Part shown: positions 1 to 6,144 of the stretch, one piece after another
How positions within the stretch are numbered: position 1 is the stretch's first letter
Layout of the letters: each line of letters begins with the position of its first letter
NCBI GenBank assembly: GCA_021815245.1
Contig: JAKAHF010000103.1
Location: 1-7,131 of the forward strand
Source of the DNA: Actinomycetes bacterium
GTDB taxonomy: Bacteria > Actinomycetota > Thermoleophilia > RBG-16-64-13
DNA: 7,131 nt
Direction of reading: 5' to 3'
Notes under the pieces: model-generated
The model's database searches: none
What the model was told of the DNA's origin: nothing
Seen by the model: only the letters and a program-made list of their open reading frames with translations
Translations under genes and position numbers: made by a program

Positions 1-12
1 CCCCTGGGTACA

Positions 13-44
13 CGTCTCATCGCCTCACGGTCAGGCTTGAGACG
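13..44. other. Imperfect hairpin near the left edge
   Basis: CGTCTCA (13-19) pairs with TGAGACG (38-44). Inside it GCCT (22-25) pairs with AGGC (33-36), leaving a 7-nt loop and a small asymmetric internal loop. No U-tract follows on either strand, so this is not a clear intrinsic terminator. It could be a transcript-end or processing hairpin of a gene lying to the left, or chance. Confidence 0.3.
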
Positions 45-155
45 AGTCGCAACCTCGGTTTGGTGCTACTGGAGAGATCCTCGCCGGCTGAATGAGTCTC
101 TTTCCTGCGAGTCGAGCAATGACCAAGGCGTGACAAAACTAGACACGGGAGGTGA

Positions 156-206
156 ATGCGGCGAGAGCAAGCCGTCTTGGGCACTGCAACCTGGGACAAC
201 ATGTGA
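156..206 (+). CDS. Possible 16-codon leader peptide ORF upstream of the solute-binding protein
   Basis: An ATG at 156 opens a 16-codon frame that reads MRREQAVLGTATWDNM and stops with TGA at 204-206. That stop overlaps the purine-rich RBS of the lipoprotein gene at 205-212. A near-consensus Shine-Dalgarno (GGGAGGTGA, 147-155) directly precedes the ATG, but the 3-nt gap from GGAGG is short. A GTG at 152 opens an alternative 81-codon frame that runs into the lipoprotein gene out of frame. The ORF has no run of a single amino acid typical of attenuation peptides. It may be a translation-coupling leader, or the strong SD may be accidental. Confidence 0.25.
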   Translation: MRREQAVLGTATWDNM

Positions 207-212
207 GAGGGG
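205..212 (+). promoter_or_regulatory. RBS that selects ATG 219 for the solute-binding lipoprotein
   Basis: GAGAGGGG is followed by a 6-nt spacer and then ATG at 219. The alternative in-frame TTG at 213 touches the RBS directly and so would have no spacer. This favours ATG 219. Confidence 0.7.
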
Positions 213-218
213 TTGAAC

Positions 219-1598
219 ATGAAGAAGTTCTGGTTCTTAAGTGTGCTCGTGATCGTTCTCCTCGCGCTACCGATGATGGTGGCGTGTGGGACTACCGAGG
301 AAACCGCGACTACCGCCCCACCAACCACCACCGCTCCGCCGACCACCACTGCCGGATCCGGAGAGACCACCGCGACCACCGCTCCGGCCAGCACTGACAC
401 CACGCTGGGTGAGCCGGTCAAACTGTACGTCGGCGGCACGTTCGCCCTCACCGGCGCATACGCTGAAGACTGCGCGGCTGTTCTCGCCGGCTTCGAGGAC
501 TACGTCAAGTGGGTCAACGAGAACCACATGATCGCTCCGTGGATGCCCGACAAGACCATCCCGGCCAATATCACTTTCGAGCTCCTTTGGGGCGACGACG
601 CTCTGGCCCCCGACAAGACCGTGACCATCTACCAGGATCTGCTCTCCAAGGGTCTTCTGGTCGAACGAGTCAGCGGCACTCCGCAGGTCATGGCTCTGAA
701 AGACCTGCTCATGGAAGACGGGGTCGGGTGCACGAGCCAGGGTGTTCCTCCCGCGACTCTGCAGCCGCCGGGCAACATCTTCCTCAAGAGCCCTATCTAC
801 ACCGATGCCATGTTTGCGGTCGCGCAATGGTTCCTCGAGAGCTGGACCGATACGTCTCGCAAACCGAGGGTGGCCTACCTGACCGCCGACGCCGCCCTTG
901 GGCGTACCATCGATATCCCCGAGATGCAGGCCGCTCTCGAGCAGCTGGGCTATGAGTTCGTCGGCGCCCAGTTCGTGCCTCTGGTTCCCACCGCTCCGCC
1001 CACGACGCAGCTCGCATGGCTCAAGGATCACGGCGTCGACCTGACGCTCGGCATCATGGTCAACCCAGGCGCGCAGCCGACGGTCAAAGAAGCGCTCCGC
1101 CTCGGGATGGGCCCCGATCAGGCCTACAAGATCACCTTCGCCTTCTGCGAACCGGGCCACCTCCAGATCATGGTTCCCGACCTTGGCGAGGTAGCCAACG
1201 GCGTTGTGACCGGCGGTGACTACTGCGCTGTCGACGCCGCCGTCCCGGGCATCGAGTTCTCCAACCTGCTGCAGGAGACCTACCGGCCGAACAACAAGAA
1301 CGGCAACATCATGTACCAGGCAGGCCTCATCGAGGTCATGCTCCAGGTGGAAGCCCTCCGGTTGGCCAGCGCCGCGGGCGATCCCGCCAAACTCACGCCT
1401 GAAGACGTGCTCAAGAATGGCTTCTGGCAGATCAAGAACTTCGATACCGGTGGCATCTGCATGACGCCGCTCACCTATGGCGAGGGCGATGTTCAGGGCC
1501 TCGATGCCATCCGCATCCAGCAGGTGCAGGCAGGCAAAATCGTCGAGATGGGTTCCGTGCCAATGCCGGCGACCAACATCCTCCCCGCAGCGAAGTAG
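219..1598 (+). CDS. ABC-transporter solute-binding lipoprotein, branched-chain amino acid (Peripla_BP_6) type
   Basis: This 459-aa secreted lipoprotein probably captures a small solute outside the membrane for an ABC importer. Residues 1-23 are a lipoprotein signal peptide: Lys2-Lys3, a hydrophobic core, then a lipobox ending Met-Val-Ala-Cys23. Residues about 24-63 form a Thr/Pro/Ala linker that includes two tandem APPTTT hexapeptides (bases 315-350). The rest resembles a type I periplasmic-binding fold of the Leu/Ile/Val-binding family, with an opening beta strand reading KLYVGGTFALTGAYAED, a middle RKPRVAYLTADAALG strand-turn and a C-terminal MYQAGLIEVMLQVEALRLA helix. The length is typical after allowing for the linker. 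The mature domain has five cysteines (85, 171, 310, 336, 414), many for this family. ATG 219 is preferred to TTG 213 because of RBS spacing. No permease or ATPase gene adjoins it, and a strong terminator follows, so it is probably transcribed alone or last in a unit. The ligand cannot be assigned; such proteins bind amino acids, amides, urea or aromatic acids. Confidence 0.88.
   Translation: MKKFWFLSVLVIVLLALPMMVACGTTEETATTAPPTTTAPPTTTAGSGETTATTAPASTDTTLGEPVKLYVGGTFALTGAYAEDCAAVLAGFEDYVKWVNENHMIAPWMPDKTIPANITFELLWGDDALAPDKTVTIYQDLLSKGLLVERVSGTPQVMALKDLLMEDGVGCTSQGVPPATLQPPGNIFLKSPIYTDAMFAVAQWFLESWTDTSRKPRVAYLTADAALGRTIDIPEMQAALEQLGYEFVGAQFVPLVPTAPPTTQLAWLKDHGVDLTLGIMVNPGAQPTVKEALRLGMGPDQAYKITFAFCEPGHLQIMVPDLGEVANGVVTGGDYCAVDAAVPGIEFSNLLQETYRPNNKNGNIMYQAGLIEVMLQVEALRLASAAGDPAKLTPEDVLKNGFWQIKNFDTGGICMTPLTYGEGDVQGLDAIRIQQVQAGKIVEMGSVPMPATNILPAAK
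315..350 (+). repeat. Tandem hexapeptide-coding repeat in the lipoprotein linker
   Basis: Two 18-bp units, 315-332 and 333-350, both encode APPTTT but differ at several third codon positions. Synonymous divergence suggests the linker peptide is maintained rather than freshly duplicated. Thr/Pro-rich stretches just after the lipid cysteine commonly act as flexible tethers that hold the binding domain off the membrane or in the cell wall. Confidence 0.75.
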
Positions 1599-1626
1599 CC
1601 GACACCCTACAAGTAGCCTCTCGCGT

Positions 1627-1659
1627 GAAAGGGGGCTCCTTGGGAGCCCCCTTTCTTCT
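1627..1659 (+). terminator. Intrinsic terminator of the solute-binding lipoprotein gene
   Basis: A perfect 13-bp stem (1627-1639 GAAAGGGGGCTCC with 1643-1655 GGAGCCCCCTTTC) closes a 3-nt loop TTG and is followed by TTCT. It begins 28 bp after the lipoprotein stop. Read from the other strand the stem is followed by TTTCACG, so it may also help stop transcription arriving from the convergent antiporter gene. A second, shorter hairpin (GCCCG 1663-1667 / CGGGC 1675-1679) sits between this terminator and the antiporter stop codon. Confidence 0.9.
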
Positions 1660-1699
1660 GCAGCCCGGAGTCTGCGGGCCGTACGAGGCGGCTCTTCCC

Positions 1700-3004
1700 C
1701 TAGTCTCCGAACCCCTCCGCTGGGTGCGGGTCGGGACGCCCGTCCTGGTCGACCACTCCCTTTCTGCTGAAGACGTACGTCACTATGGGCCACAGACTGC
1801 GCCGGTGCAGCACGAGCAACATCACGGCGAGGACCCCATAGGCGATCGAGAACCCGGTTCGCACTGAGCCCTGCGGGAAGGGGAACTGCAAAACAAAGAG
1901 CCCGAACAGTGCTCCCGCCTTCCACCCTCCGAAGCGCAGGTTCACAAGCACCGCGAGACCCAGCACGGCCTGGGCCGCGGTGAGCAGGAACTCCTCGTTC
2001 TGCCGCCCGTCCAGCAGGAGCCCTCCGGTGCCGCCACCCCCCACCCAGTAGGCCAGGGGCAGAGTGCCGACAAGGAGTGTCCACTGGTTCACCTTCGAGG
2101 AGAGGAGCGTACCCATGGCGTCGTCGCCCTTCAAACGGTAGGCAAGCAGAAAGGCGACGATCAACTCGGGAGACTCCGAAACCAGCGGAGCGAGCCACTG
2201 CACGAGCAGAAACTCGTCGATGCCGAGCTGCGCCCCGGTCTGCACAAGGGCATTCGCGAAGGGCTCCGCGGCAGCCAAAACGAAAGCGGCGGCGGCAACG
2301 GTCATGCCGATCACGATCGCCCGCCTGCGTCCGCACGGCTGCGCCCCCAGGTCTGCGCAGACACCGATCAGGTGCGGCTCGGAGCGCTCCTCCCTGGCCA
2401 CCCGCCAAAGGTAGACCGCATAGAGAACGAGCAGGATGGCGGAAGACACCAGGTCGATTCTCCCTGTGACCGGAATGACGAAGGCATACACGCTCGCCAC
2501 ACCCAAGAAGAAGAACTCGATGCGCCGCTTGGGCTTCAAGGTGATCGCCGGGTCTCTGCGGACGGCGACCGGTACCGGCGGGGCAGAGTCGGCCGTGCCG
2601 GCCTCCCGGAGCCTCCGCTTCACCTTTCGAAGTCCGAGACCCGCGGCCACGACCAGAAGGGGCCAGCCGAGGCCGATGAGCAGCCTGTTGCTGCCGGTCA
2701 TGTTGGCCGCGGCGTACTGGGCGTACTCAGGCTCGTGACCGGCAGTGTAGGCAAAGTACAGGTCGACGGCGTACTCGGGGAGCACGGCGATGAGGGCAAG
2801 GATCGCGATGGCAAGACTTCCGGAGATGTCGAGCTGCGCGACCTCGGCGCTCCAGGCGAGAACGACGGCCGCGCCGACCACGGCGGCTCCGTAGACGAGA
2901 GCAGCCCACGTCGGCGGCAACTCGATGCCGGCGAAACGCAGGCACAAAGCGGGTAGGGGAATGGCAAGAGCGGTGGAGAGTTTGAGCAGGGAGCTCCGAC
3001 CCAT
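1700..3004 (-). CDS. Ca2+/cation antiporter (CaCA) superfamily membrane protein, probable Mn2+-regulated exporter
   Basis: This 434-aa integral membrane protein has about 11-12 predicted hydrophobic segments. The two halves carry the paired alpha-repeat signatures of sodium/calcium exchangers. Repeat 1 holds LPE at 75-77 and a distal GSN at 104-106. Repeat 2 holds SESPE at 276-280 and, in place of GSN, SSKVN at 302-306. In this family the PE glutamates and the distal Asn line the cation sites, and the protein exchanges Na+ or H+ for a divalent cation. A soluble stretch of about 35 residues, rich in Arg, Lys and Pro (126-161), joins the halves. ATG 3004 is chosen because AAAGGA (3018-3013) lies 8 nt upstream. 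A longer frame from TTG 3049 would start inside the terminator U-tract and is rejected. A Mn2+ riboswitch directly upstream points to Mn2+ (or Ca2+/Mn2+) efflux; the metal is inferred from that leader, not from the protein. Confidence 0.87.
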   Translation of the reverse strand: MGRSSLLKLSTALAIPLPALCLRFAGIELPPTWAALVYGAAVVGAAVVLAWSAEVAQLDISGSLAIAILALIAVLPEYAVDLYFAYTAGHEPEYAQYAAANMTGSNRLLIGLGWPLLVVAAGLGLRKVKRRLREAGTADSAPPVPVAVRRDPAITLKPKRRIEFFFLGVASVYAFVIPVTGRIDLVSSAILLVLYAVYLWRVAREERSEPHLIGVCADLGAQPCGRRRAIVIGMTVAAAAFVLAAAEPFANALVQTGAQLGIDEFLLVQWLAPLVSESPELIVAFLLAYRLKGDDAMGTLLSSKVNQWTLLVGTLPLAYWVGGGGTGGLLLDGRQNEEFLLTAAQAVLGLAVLVNLRFGGWKAGALFGLFVLQFPFPQGSVRTGFSIAYGVLAVMLLVLHRRSLWPIVTYVFSRKGVVDQDGRPDPHPAEGFGD

Positions 3005-3018
3005 CGGCACAGTCCTTT
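3005..3018 (-). promoter_or_regulatory. RBS and spacer of the antiporter gene
   Basis: On the minus strand AAAGGA (3018-3013) is followed by 8 nt and then ATG (3004-3002). It fixes the start inside the long open frame and lies beyond the leader terminator, so the riboswitch most simply acts on transcription rather than by hiding this site. Confidence 0.75.
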
Positions 3019-3043
3019 CAGGCAGGCCAGGCCGGTCCTTGGC

Positions 3044-3090
3044 AAACAAAAGGAGACCGGGCCAGGCTTGTTACACCAGCCGCTGGTCTC
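3044..3090 (-). terminator. Conditional intrinsic terminator of the riboswitch expression platform
   Basis: On the minus strand GAGACC (3090-3085) pairs perfectly with GGTCTC (3058-3053). An inner GGCT/AGCC pairing (3081-3078 with 3068-3065) can extend the fold. The outer stem is followed at once by CTTTTGTTT (3052-3044), a U-rich tract. The 5' arm GAGACC is also the 3' end of the aptamer (L1 3' segment and start of the P1 3' strand), so the two folds exclude each other. It ends 39 nt before the antiporter ATG. The predicted logic is that aptamer folded means terminator off. Confidence 0.8.
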
Positions 3091-3192
3091 GTTCGCCTCA
3101 GTTAGGTGGGGGACCGGGCTCCTAGGAGCCGTACTGACGATCTCCCCGCCGCTCGCCACGTCTCTGCATCGAGCGGGAACTACTCCCCTGCG
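3081..3192 (-). ncRNA. yybP-ykoY (manganese) riboswitch aptamer
   Basis: Read 5' to 3' on the minus strand. P1 5' strand CGCAGG (3192-3187) pairs, with one A-A mismatch, with CCAGCG (3086-3081). The hallmark GGGGAGTAG lies at 3188-3180. P2 follows as CGCTCG/CGAGCG (3175-3170 / 3155-3150). P3 is GGGGA (3147-3143) with TCCCC (3113-3109). Inside P3 is the L3 sequence with TCGTCA (3140-3135), a GGCTC-CTAG-GAGCC hairpin (3130-3117) and CGG (3116-3114). The L1 3' segment GCGAACGAGA lies at 3096-3087. The order matches the known family, in which L1 and L3 dock to form the Mn2+ site. Family members control Mn2+ exporters, TerC-like proteins, P-type ATPases and some CaCA exchangers. The last base of the usual GGGGAGUAGC is U here. 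Confidence 0.86.
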
Positions 3193-3198
3193 CGAGGT

Positions 3199-3227
3199 AG
3201 GGTACCAGCGAGACGACCGTGTGTCCA
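3199..3227 (-). promoter_or_regulatory. Sigma70-like promoter for the riboswitch-antiporter transcript
   Basis: On the minus strand TGGACA (3227-3222, five of six to TTGACA) is followed by exactly 17 nt and then TACCCT (3204-3199, three of six to TATAAT). Initiation about 7 nt further on would fall near 3192, exactly where the aptamer P1 stem begins. That coincidence supports the weak -10. The -35 lies in the loop of an inverted repeat, CGACCG (3214-3219) / CGGTCG (3230-3235), which could be an operator or an RNA hairpin ending the upstream gene. Confidence 0.5.
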
Positions 3228-3261
3228 GTCGGTCGGTCAGACTCCAACTGGGCACCTCGCT

Positions 3262-5487
3262 CTAGCGTGTCTCCACCCTGCACGGGACGTAGCGATGGTA
3301 CGGCGTGCCAGCGATCCTGTCCCGATGGGTGCTCCCGGTGAGAAGGTTGACGTTCACGCCGTAGGTTCCTCCCTCAAGAACCAGCCCAAATCCATGAGGG
3401 ATGATCACCTGACCCTGCCGAGCCGCTTCAGTCGTCTCCACCTCGACGGTGAGACTTCCGGTTTCGGTCGTGACGCGCGCCTGCTGCCCATCGACCAGTC
3501 CCAAGGACTTGGCGTCCTCAGGATTCACGCAGAGAGTAGAGACCCGACGGCCCTTGTTCCAGGCAGGGTCTCGCATTTGCGTGTTCGCCGTGATGTCCAC
3601 GTGACTGCCGGCCATAAGAACCAAGGGGTACCGCAGGGAGGGCTCGAGCGCCGCGCCCTCCGAGTCGGCGTCTATGCTCTGCACCCATTCTTGGAGCTCG
3701 GGAATCAGCAGCTCGACGCGTTTGCTTTGCGTAGCGAGAGCGGCGAAGTTTTGGTCGGGAATGCTGCGCCCGGTCCATATCCCTTCGGGACGAGCGATGA
3801 GCGCCTTCAGCACCTCGTCGGCCAATCCGGGTCCAGGGTGGAATCCAGCTTGCTCTATCTCGGCGACCGTGTGACTCGGGGCCGTGAAGACATTGAACCA
3901 GATCTCGGACTGCGCTATCGAGCCCATGGTCTTGCCCAGTGTCTTCGCCAAGATGAGAGGCAGAACCCTACGGTTGCCGGGATCGGCATCGAGGAAGGCC
4001 AGCAACTCTGCGGCGAAGCCTATGCGATCTTCCCCGCTCGCTCTTGAGAGAGCCTCGGGAATCGGCGGAATGATTCCCAGCTTGTCGGCGAGCTCTGCAA
4101 GAATCTCCAGGGTATCGCGTGCTTCGCCCGGCGCGTCGACCAACGGCTGCCGCAGCTGATAGTAGATGCCTGGGAACGTGGAGTTGATGGTAGGCAGGAT
4201 TCCGCCCCAGGACTCGAAGCACGACCGTGCCGGGAGAACGTAGTCAGAGAGAGTTGCGGTCTCGGTCATCGCAATGTCGACGGTAACCGACAGCTCGAGT
4301 TGCCCAAGGGCCGTTTCGAAAGCTCTCGTGTCGGCCCAAGAACGCAGTGGATTGGCCGCGCACACGATCAGGCCACGGATCCGGTCGGGGCGGTCGCTCA
4401 AGATCTCTTCAGGGAGGATGTTCGGAGGGAGCATGCCCATGATGTGAAAGTAGCCGGTGGCGGGCGTGCGCCACGCAGGGGCAGGCGCCCGGCCGAGGGG
4501 GGCATTGGGGTGCAGGAGGCCACTGTGAACCACATTGCCGCCGGGCACTCCGATCCGCCCACAGATGGTCTTCAGAATCGCCTCCAGATAGGACGTGGCG
4601 GTGCTATGCCGGCTCATCTCGATGCCCAAGCCCGACCTGAGTGAAGACCTGCGGGTAGCGAAGAGCCTGCAGACCTCGCGCACCAGCTGATAGTCCAACT
4701 CGCAAACTCGAATCGCGGCTTCAACATCAAAGTTGGTGAACCACGGCAGGATCGCTTCGAAACCATTCGCATTGCGCTCGATGTACTCCTTGTCCTGCCA
4801 GCCCTCCTGCAGGATGAGGGCAATCATGGACTTGGTCAGGAGGGCATCGGTGCCCGGTCGTATTGGCAGGTGGATGTCAGCCAGGCGCGCCGTTTCTGAA
4901 CGCCGAGGGTCGACCACCACGAGGATCTTCCCGGGGTTCCGCGAGAAGGCCCGAAGCCAGCGAGCGGCCTGAGGCGCCATGTTGCTCTCTGCCCCGTTCC
5001 AGCCTATCGCAAGAAGCATGTCGGTCTGATCGTAGTCTGGCGACGTGGCCAGACCCAGCCCTGGATTGCCCAGCATGCGGTCGCCCACGAACATCTCGCC
5101 GCCGAGTTCCTGTGCCAGAGAGGAGTAGTAGTGGTGCGAACCCAGCGCTCCCATCAGCATACTGCCCCACGATCTCGGCTCACCAGCATAGGCGATCGAG
5201 TCAGGACCGTTCTTCTCGAGAATCGCTCGCGTCTTGGTCGCGACTTCCTCGAGAGCCTGCTCCCAGGAGATTCTCTGGAAACCATTGGCCGTCTTTTTCA
5301 GGGGATAACTGAGGCGCTGCGCGTGTTGGTGATACTCGATGCTGAGCCCTTTGCGGCAGCAGTAGCCCACGCTGCGCGCGTTGCTCTTGTCTCCCCTCGC
5401 CTTGACGATGCGATTGCCGCAAATCAGCACCTCAAGCCCACAACCTGTTGGGCATAGGTCGCACATCGTCTTACGCCAGTCGCCCAC
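3262..5487 (-). CDS. Molybdopterin (bis-MGD) oxidoreductase, DMSO-reductase family, cytoplasmic, substrate unknown
   Basis: This 741-aa protein has the full DMSO-reductase family layout. An N-terminal 4Fe-4S domain (about 5-60) has Cys9, Cys12, Cys16 and Cys44, the last in the usual C-R-K-G motif. The main molybdopterin domain spans about 61-500 and includes ISWEQALEEVA, LAIGWN and VVVDPRRSETARLADIHLP. The C-terminal dinucleotide-binding domain spans about 620-735 and includes NKGRRVSTLCVNPEDAKSLG. There is no twin-arginine signal or membrane segment, so it should be cytoplasmic. The GTG start has AGGAG 7 nt upstream (5499-5495). No iron-sulfur, membrane or chaperone subunit adjoins it. Around 135-146 (GDRMLGNPGLGL), where relatives place the Cys, Sec, Ser or Asp that binds the metal, none of these is obvious by eye apart from Asp136. 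Formate, thiosulfate/polysulfide, or acetylene-hydratase-like chemistry are all possible. Family is certain; substrate is not. Confidence 0.92.
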   Translation of the reverse strand: MGDWRKTMCDLCPTGCGLEVLICGNRIVKARGDKSNARSVGYCCRKGLSIEYHQHAQRLSYPLKKTANGFQRISWEQALEEVATKTRAILEKNGPDSIAYAGEPRSWGSMLMGALGSHHYYSSLAQELGGEMFVGDRMLGNPGLGLATSPDYDQTDMLLAIGWNGAESNMAPQAARWLRAFSRNPGKILVVVDPRRSETARLADIHLPIRPGTDALLTKSMIALILQEGWQDKEYIERNANGFEAILPWFTNFDVEAAIRVCELDYQLVREVCRLFATRRSSLRSGLGIEMSRHSTATSYLEAILKTICGRIGVPGGNVVHSGLLHPNAPLGRAPAPAWRTPATGYFHIMGMLPPNILPEEILSDRPDRIRGLIVCAANPLRSWADTRAFETALGQLELSVTVDIAMTETATLSDYVLPARSCFESWGGILPTINSTFPGIYYQLRQPLVDAPGEARDTLEILAELADKLGIIPPIPEALSRASGEDRIGFAAELLAFLDADPGNRRVLPLILAKTLGKTMGSIAQSEIWFNVFTAPSHTVAEIEQAGFHPGPGLADEVLKALIARPEGIWTGRSIPDQNFAALATQSKRVELLIPELQEWVQSIDADSEGAALEPSLRYPLVLMAGSHVDITANTQMRDPAWNKGRRVSTLCVNPEDAKSLGLVDGQQARVTTETGSLTVEVETTEAARQGQVIIPHGFGLVLEGGTYGVNVNLLTGSTHRDRIAGTPYHRYVPCRVETR

Positions 5488-5721
5488 GGCTCATCTCCTA
5501 TCATGCGTCGGTCGCCGCGATTGAGTAGTGCCAGCGAAGATACCAAGACTCCTGGCTCAGTGCGGGAGAGGTTGCCCTCGGCATTCGCCCAACGACCTCA
5601 GGAGCCCTGGCGGTGGGGTAGACTTGTTCCCAGAAGAGCGTTCATTGCGGCCGCCGAGACGGCATTGGATGAGCCGCAGTACGGGTTGTCGATCGTCACA
5701 CGATTCACGAGAGGACCTGAC
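5488..5721. promoter_or_regulatory. Divergent intergenic region between the Mo enzyme and the rhodanese lipoprotein
   Basis: These 234 bp must hold the promoters of both divergent genes. The minus-strand RBS AGGAG (5499-5495) serves the Mo enzyme. The plus-strand RBS GAGGA (5711-5715) serves the rhodanese. No convincing -35/-10 pair stands out in either direction, and no known riboswitch is recognisable. A TAGACT at 5619-5624 resembles a -10 but lacks a matching -35. A 6-bp inverted repeat CTCCTG/CAGGAG (5549-5554 / 5599-5604) is too short and widely spaced to call. Confidence 0.5.
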
Positions 5722-6144
5722 GTGAATTCTTGTCGTCTCTGCATCATCTCGGCCGCATTGGTGCTCGGCCTCGCGATTCTGGGCTGCTCGTCAGACGGCC
5801 CCACACCCTCGGCCTCGTACGTCACCGTCGGCGTCGAGGAGACCTTCGACCGGCTCAACGCCGGAGAAGGCGCGCAGATCGTCGACGTCCGCGAGCCCAG
5901 CGAATGGGCCACCACCGGCGTCCCACCCGGAGCGGTCCTGATGCCCTTGGGCCAGTTGGAGCAGCGCGCTTCTGGGGAACTCGCGAAAGACAAGCCCGTC
6001 TACGTGATCTGCAACAGCGGCAACCGTAGCCGCACAGGCGCCTCGACCCTCGTCAAGCTCGGCTACGGTGAGGTCTACAACGTGGAGGGCGGCATCCAAG
6101 CCTGGTTGCGGGCCGACTTGCCCGTCGAGAAGTACGTGCCGTAG
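5722..6144 (+). CDS. Rhodanese-domain lipoprotein (extracytoplasmic sulfurtransferase)
   Basis: This 140-aa protein starts at GTG 5722, with GAGGA (5711-5715) 6 nt upstream. Residues 1-22 are a lipoprotein signal with lipobox Ile-Leu-Gly-Cys22, so it should be anchored outside the membrane. Residues about 35-135 are a single rhodanese domain: IVDVREPSEW (53-62), then the active loop CNSGNRS with catalytic Cys97 and Arg102, then a VEGGIQAWLRADLPV C-terminus. Six-residue loops of this CxxGxRS form are typical of single-domain rhodaneses, which carry sulfane sulfur as a persulfide on the cysteine. The frame is open back to an ATG at 5503, but that start lacks an RBS and would bury the lipoprotein signal. 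It is divergent from the Mo oxidoreductase, so a role in thiosulfate or polysulfide handling is possible but unproven. The signal itself has two extra cysteines (4 and 7), which is unusual. Confidence 0.9.
   Translation: MNSCRLCIISAALVLGLAILGCSSDGPTPSASYVTVGVEETFDRLNAGEGAQIVDVREPSEWATTGVPPGAVLMPLGQLEQRASGELAKDKPVYVICNSGNRSRTGASTLVKLGYGEVYNVEGGIQAWLRADLPVEKYVP

Noticed and set aside
152..397. An 81-codon plus-strand frame from GTG 152 with a good Shine-Dalgarno
   Set aside because: Most of it is out of frame inside the lipoprotein gene and encodes His/Arg-rich low-complexity sequence from the Thr/Pro linker. Only the first part, as a possible leader in another frame, was kept.
303..400. Repetitive ACCACC-rich stretch considered as a DNA repeat array
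   Set aside because: It is coding sequence for the Thr/Pro/Ala linker. The units are short, in frame and differ at synonymous positions.
267..2408. A 713-codon minus-strand open frame antisense to the lipoprotein gene and extending into the antiporter gene
   Set aside because: It crosses a strong terminator and two well-supported genes, shows an Arg/Gly-rich low-quality translation with no recognisable domain, and is the usual by-product of GC-rich third positions.
3005..3049. Longer antiporter start at TTG 3049
   Set aside because: The TTG lies in the U-tract of the leader terminator and has no RBS, whereas ATG 3004 has AAAGGA 8 nt upstream.
3117..3130. Perfect 14-bp palindrome GGCTCCTAGGAGCC taken as a protein operator
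   Set aside because: Its position inside P3 of the riboswitch, between TCGTCA and CGG, explains it as an RNA hairpin with a CTAG loop.
3106..4047. A 313-codon plus-strand open frame opposite the Mo enzyme and the riboswitch
   Set aside because: It overlaps the structured leader and the conserved C-terminal domain of the Mo enzyme, and its translation has no recognisable family features.
5503..5721. N-terminal extension of the rhodanese from ATG 5503
   Set aside because: No RBS precedes it, and it would place the lipoprotein signal and lipobox about 75-95 residues into the protein. GTG 5722 has a well-spaced RBS.
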